8,528 nucleotides of DNA from Lentzea sp. (GTDB lineage Bacteria; Actinomycetota; Actinomycetes; Mycobacteriales; Pseudonocardiaceae). Location: NCBI GenBank assembly GCA_030146905.1, contig JASLAV010000455.1:1-8528 (forward strand), read 5' to 3'. The notes under the pieces were generated by a model. It did not search any database and had not been told where the DNA came from. It saw only the letters and a program-made list of their open reading frames with translations. Below, piece by piece: positions 5,714-8,528 of this stretch (the stretch's first letter is position 1; each line of letters opens with the position of its first letter). The position numbers and the translations under genes are program-made.

Positions 5714-7264
5714 TCAGTGACCCGCGGCCATCTCCGCCGCCAGCCTGTCGTCACCGCTCTGCTCCTTGAGCGGCTTCTCCTTGATGAAGAGCACCGCCAG
5801 CAGCGCGAGCACCGCGAACGGCACGCCGACCAGGAAGATCTCGGCCGTCGCCGTCGCGTAGATGTCGGCGATCACGGCCTTGACCTCGGGCGGCAGCACC
5901 GAGATGTCCGGCACCTGGTCGCCACCGGTGAGGCCGCCCACCGGGCCGAACTTCTCGGCCGCGAGCGACGAGACCTTGCTGGCGAGCACCGCGCCCAGCG
6001 CCGAGACGCCGATCGCGCCGCCCAGCGAGCGGAAGAACGTCAGCGTCGACGTGGTGGCGCCGAGGTCCTTGGCCGGCACGTCGTTCTGCGCCGCCAGCAC
6101 CAGGTTCTGCATCAGCAGACCGACACCGACGCCGAGCACGAACATGTGGACGGACACCATGAGCACCGTGGTCTGGGCGGTGATCGTGGACAGCAGCAGC
6201 ATGCCGCCGACCATGACGATCCCGCCGGAGACCAGGAACGCCTTCCACTTGCCGAACTTCGTGATCATCTGACCGGCCACGGTGGACGAGATCAGCAGGC
6301 CGAAGATCAGCGGCAGGCCGAGCAGGCCGGCCTGCGTCGGCGTCTTGCCGAGCGCGAGCTGGAAGTACTGCGAGAGGAACACCGTGCCGCCGAACATCGC
6401 GACGCCGACCAGGGCGCTCGCGATGATCGCCAGCGAGACGGTGCGGTTGCGGAAGATCGACAGCGGCACGATCGGGTCGTGCGCGGTGGCCTCGACGCGG
6501 ACCGCCGCGACGAGCAGCAGGACGCCCAGTGCCACCAGGCCGGCGGTCCAGCCCGACCACCAGTCGAACTTCTGACCGGCGAGCGAGGACCAGATCAGCA
6601 GCGTCGAGACACCGGACACGATGAGGAACGCGCCCAGGTAGTCGATCTTCGTGTCCTCCTTGCGCACGACCGGCAGGCGCAGGGTGCGCTGGAGCAGCAG
6701 GATGGCGGCGATGGTGAACGGGATGCCGATGAAGAAGCACCAGCGCCAGCCGAGCCACGAGATGTCGACGAGGAGACCGCCGATGAGCGGGCCCGCGACG
6801 GTGCCGACGCCGAAGACGGCGCCGAACATGCCGGAGTACTTGCCGAGCTCGCGCGGCGGGATCATCGCGGCCATCACGATCGTGGCCAGCGCCGTGACGC
6901 CACCGGCGCCGAGGCCCTGCACGACGCGGCTGATGATGAGCATCTCGACGTTCTGCGAGAAGCCGGCGATCAGCGAGCCCACCACGAAGAGGCTCAGCGA
7001 CGCCTGGATCAGCAGCTTGCGGCTGTAGAGGTCGGCGAGCTTGCCCCACAGCGGCACGGTCGCCGTCATCGCGAGCAGCTCGGCGGTGACGATCCACGCG
7101 AAGATCGACTGCGAGCCCTTCAGCTCGGCGACGATGCGCGGCAGCGCGTTCGACACGATGGTGCTGGCCAGGATCGACACGAACATGCCGAGCATGAGGC
7201 CCCACATGGCCTGCACGACGTCGCGTCTGCTGTGTGTTGGTGTCACTTCTGCTTCGGTGCTCAT
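5714..7264 (-). CDS. MFS drug exporter, DHA2 (EmrB/QacA) family, 14 TM
   Basis: At 516 residues the length fits the 14-helix DHA2 branch of proton-driven multidrug exporters. Visible motifs are D1 (SNALPRIVAEL, 38-48), motif A (GKLADLYSRK, 74-83) in the loop after helix 2, motif B (RVVQGLGAGG, 113-122) and motif C (GVGTVAGPLIGGLL, 152-165), the antiporter signature. An external loop at about 428-465 before the final helix is usual in actinobacterial members. The ATG is preceded by a GGGGGA Shine-Dalgarno. Its ATGA overlaps the stop of the TetR gene by 4 bp, so translation is probably coupled. The operon points to TetR-controlled efflux of a toxic compound. The substrate is unknown and could be an antibiotic, dye or own metabolite. 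Confidence 0.92.
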   Translation of the reverse strand: MSTEAEVTPTHSRRDVVQAMWGLMLGMFVSILASTIVSNALPRIVAELKGSQSIFAWIVTAELLAMTATVPLWGKLADLYSRKLLIQASLSLFVVGSLIAGFSQNVEMLIISRVVQGLGAGGVTALATIVMAAMIPPRELGKYSGMFGAVFGVGTVAGPLIGGLLVDISWLGWRWCFFIGIPFTIAAILLLQRTLRLPVVRKEDTKIDYLGAFLIVSGVSTLLIWSSLAGQKFDWWSGWTAGLVALGVLLLVAAVRVEATAHDPIVPLSIFRNRTVSLAIIASALVGVAMFGGTVFLSQYFQLALGKTPTQAGLLGLPLIFGLLISSTVAGQMITKFGKWKAFLVSGGIVMVGGMLLLSTITAQTTVLMVSVHMFVLGVGVGLLMQNLVLAAQNDVPAKDLGATTSTLTFFRSLGGAIGVSALGAVLASKVSSLAAEKFGPVGGLTGGDQVPDISVLPPEVKAVIADIYATATAEIFLVGVPFAVLALLAVLFIKEKPLKEQSGDDRLAAEMAAGH

Positions 7265-7890
7265 GAGGTTCCCCCTTCGTCGTGGTACGTCGGCGCGTGA
7301 GCCAGCCCGGTGCCGAACAGGTCGAGCGCCTCACCGACCAGCCGGCCCAGCGTGACGCCGTCGTCGCACGCCCACCGCGTGACCGCGCAGCGGAACGCGG
7401 CGCTGCCCGCGGAGACCAGCAGCCGCGGGTACAGGTGGGACCCTGGCAGCCCTGCCCGTCGTGCCACCGCGTCCGCGAGCAGCTGCTCGGACTCCACGTT
7501 GCTGGCGAACGCGCGGACCAGCAGGTCGGGCCGCTGCATCAGGACTTCCTTGCGCAGCAGCCACAGGTCGCGTGCGTTGTCCAGCTCGTCGGTGATCTCG
7601 GCGAGGACCGAGGACCGGTACGCCTCGAACGGCGAGACCTCGTCCGGCGCGGCGAGGATGCGCTCGGCCATGCGCGGGCCCGCCTCCGGGTCCGCGCCGA
7701 TCAGCGCCTCGTCCTTGCTCGTGAAGTAGTTGAAGAAGGTCCGCACCGAGACGTCGGCCTCGGCGGCGATCTCCTCCACGGTGACGTGGTCGTAGCCCCT
7801 CTCGGCGGAGAGGCGCACCGTCGCCCGCTCGAGCGCGGCACGCGTGCGGCGCTTCTTGCGGTCGCGCAGGCTCTCCCCCGGCTGATTCAC
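7261..7890 (-). CDS. TetR-family transcriptional repressor
   Basis: The 209-residue protein has the TetR N-terminal domain: a basic lead (RDRKKRRTRAAL, 9-20), then the HTH at about 37-56 (VEEIAAEADVSVRTFFNYF) and the usual SKDEAL. Residues about 75-200 form the variable helical ligand and dimer domain. The start is a GTG with no Shine-Dalgarno; TACTGT lies six bases upstream, so the mRNA is probably leaderless. The upstream 62-bp gap holds a symmetrical operator. The stop overlaps the exporter start. It therefore most likely represses itself and the exporter until a ligand binds. The DUF427 gene upstream reads in the same direction and may feed into the same transcript. Confidence 0.9.
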   Translation of the reverse strand: MNQPGESLRDRKKRRTRAALERATVRLSAERGYDHVTVEEIAAEADVSVRTFFNYFTSKDEALIGADPEAGPRMAERILAAPDEVSPFEAYRSSVLAEITDELDNARDLWLLRKEVLMQRPDLLVRAFASNVESEQLLADAVARRAGLPGSHLYPRLLVSAGSAAFRCAVTRWACDDGVTLGRLVGEALDLFGTGLAHAPTYHDEGGTS

Positions 7891-7896
7891 GAGGAG

Positions 7897-7902
7897 ACAG
7901 TA
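7897..7902 (-). promoter_or_regulatory. -10 element of the tetR-exporter promoter
   Basis: On the minus strand this reads TACTGT (TAnnnT), six bases before the GTG at 7890, so transcription would start at the first codon. The -35 region falls inside the palindrome at 7913-7927, where TTGCAG lies 19 bp upstream, a slightly long spacer. Confidence 0.5.
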
Positions 7903-7912
7903 CAGGATCTTT

Positions 7913-7936
7913 TTGCAGTCACTGCAACTTTGCAGA
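7913..7936. promoter_or_regulatory. TetR operator with three alternating half-sites
   Basis: TTGCAGT-C-ACTGCAA (7913-7927) is a perfect 15-bp inverted repeat. Its right arm is reused in CTGCAA-CT-TTGCAG (7922-7935), a second perfect 14-bp inverted repeat. The result is three half-sites, TTGCAG / CTGCAA / TTGCAG. The array covers the -35 region of the tetR promoter, about 23-46 bases upstream of the predicted start, so one or two TetR dimers could repress the tetR-exporter pair. Confidence 0.7.
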
Positions 7937-7952
7937 GTGTGAAATACGTCGC

Positions 7953-8528
7953 CTACGACCAGGGGGTTTTCGGCTTCTCCTGGAGCTCGCCGTCGACGTG
8001 GAGATCGACCTTCTCACTGTAGAAGCACGCCATACCAGCGATTTTCTGGCTCTCGGGCAGCGGCGAGCGGTAGATCCAGACGAGGTCCTCGTGCAGCTTC
8101 CCGCCGATCTCGACCGACCAGTAGGTGGCCGTGCCCTTGTACGGGCACTGCGTCCGGGTGCCCGACGGCCTGAGCAGATCGAACCGGACATCGCTCAACG
8201 GCAGGTAGTACCGCGGCGGAAGGCTCGTCTCGAACAAAATCCGGGGCTGCGACGACGCCGCCAGCGTCACCCCGTCCACCGCCACCCGCACGTGCCGCGA
8301 GCTGTTCAGGATGTCGACCCGCTTGTACGGGTCGCGCGGGTGGACGTAGATCGGCTCGTCCTCCTCCAGCCACTCGTCCATGGCCGCGAACCCGAACCGG
8401 ACGAGGTCCCGCAGCTCCTCGATCGGCGAACCGGGGTACGTCAGCGCCGCCGCCGTGGCGGTGCCTCCCGCCGTGACGACGTCGTGGACCACGCCGTCGC
8501 CCCTGCTCGGCGAGTGCCGCGTCTCCCC
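7953..8528 (-). CDS. DUF427 domain protein (5' end beyond right edge)
   Basis: 191 codons are open to the right edge, so the N-terminus is missing. A GTG at 8492 is available, but the frame upstream (GETRHSPSRGDG) continues in family style, so the true start lies outside the window. The visible part shows a linker helix (SPIEELRDLVRFGFAAMDEWLEED) and the motif VHPRDPYKRVDIL. A DUF427 domain follows: RVAVDGVTLA, ETSLPPRYYLP, CPYKGTATYW and ACFYSEKVDLHVDGE near the C-terminus. It looks like the second half of the two-domain actinobacterial form. DUF427 proteins are small soluble beta-rich proteins of unknown function. It reads toward tetR, with 62 bp between, so co-transcription is possible. 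Confidence 0.85.
   Translation of the reverse strand, partial: GETRHSPSRGDGVVHDVVTAGGTATAAALTYPGSPIEELRDLVRFGFAAMDEWLEEDEPIYVHPRDPYKRVDILNSSRHVRVAVDGVTLAASSQPRILFETSLPPRYYLPLSDVRFDLLRPSGTRTQCPYKGTATYWSVEIGGKLHEDLVWIYRSPLPESQKIAGMACFYSEKVDLHVDGELQEKPKTPWS

Noticed and set aside
5717..7300. 527-codon frame antisense to the exporter
   Set aside because: It is an Arg/His/Glu/Asp-rich shadow frame. The opposite strand encodes a clear 14-TM exporter with all family motifs.
5751..7334. 527-codon frame on the minus strand, overlapping the exporter
   Set aside because: It is an out-of-frame shadow with Arg-rich, non-hydrophobic composition and no motif.
1..8528. CRISPR array, tRNA/rRNA, insertion sequence, phage or defence genes
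   Set aside because: No spaced direct repeats, tRNA-like folds, transposase or integrase motifs, or recognisable defence domains were seen in any frame.

Overview
The window is high-GC, densely packed bacterial DNA. Strong third-position GC bias, frequent GTG starts and several starts with a -10-like element just upstream and no Shine-Dalgarno point to an actinomycete. The style of the proteins suggests Pseudonocardiales (Lentzea/Saccharothrix/Actinosynnema-like); that genus-level guess is inference only. No RNA gene, insertion sequence, phage gene, CRISPR array or origin was seen.

Layout from left to right. (1) A DUF4396 membrane protein, cut by the left edge and read leftward, has a well-formed promoter overlapped by a CsoR-type copper operator, with a second copy beside it. 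A small family-2 glycosyltransferase diverges from it. (2) A leftward group (2588 to 1231, probably with the APH-fold kinase-like gene at 3428-2613 at its head) holds a phosphotransferase-like protein, a 51-residue one-helix membrane peptide, a 55-residue soluble acidic peptide, and a polytopic YdcF/DUF218 protein that meets the glycosyltransferase tail to tail with 3 bp between. (3) Rightward, an IclR-family regulator is followed 30 bp later by an aromatic-type aldehyde dehydrogenase. A perfect 14-bp palindrome sits directly on the dehydrogenase start. The IclR gene and the phosphotransferase diverge, and their likely reading frames overlap at the 5' ends. (4) A strong perfect hairpin separates this from a leftward group: DUF427 protein (cut by the right edge), then a TetR regulator, then a 14-TM DHA2 drug exporter. 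TetR and exporter overlap by 4 bp, and a three-half-site operator lies upstream of tetR.

Functional reading: the window holds three small local-control modules, namely copper-type control of DUF4396, IclR control of an aldehyde dehydrogenase, and TetR control of an exporter. I did not find a convincing new multi-gene system. The most informative unexplained signals are the operators, the overlapping divergent starts and the two uncharacterised small proteins.
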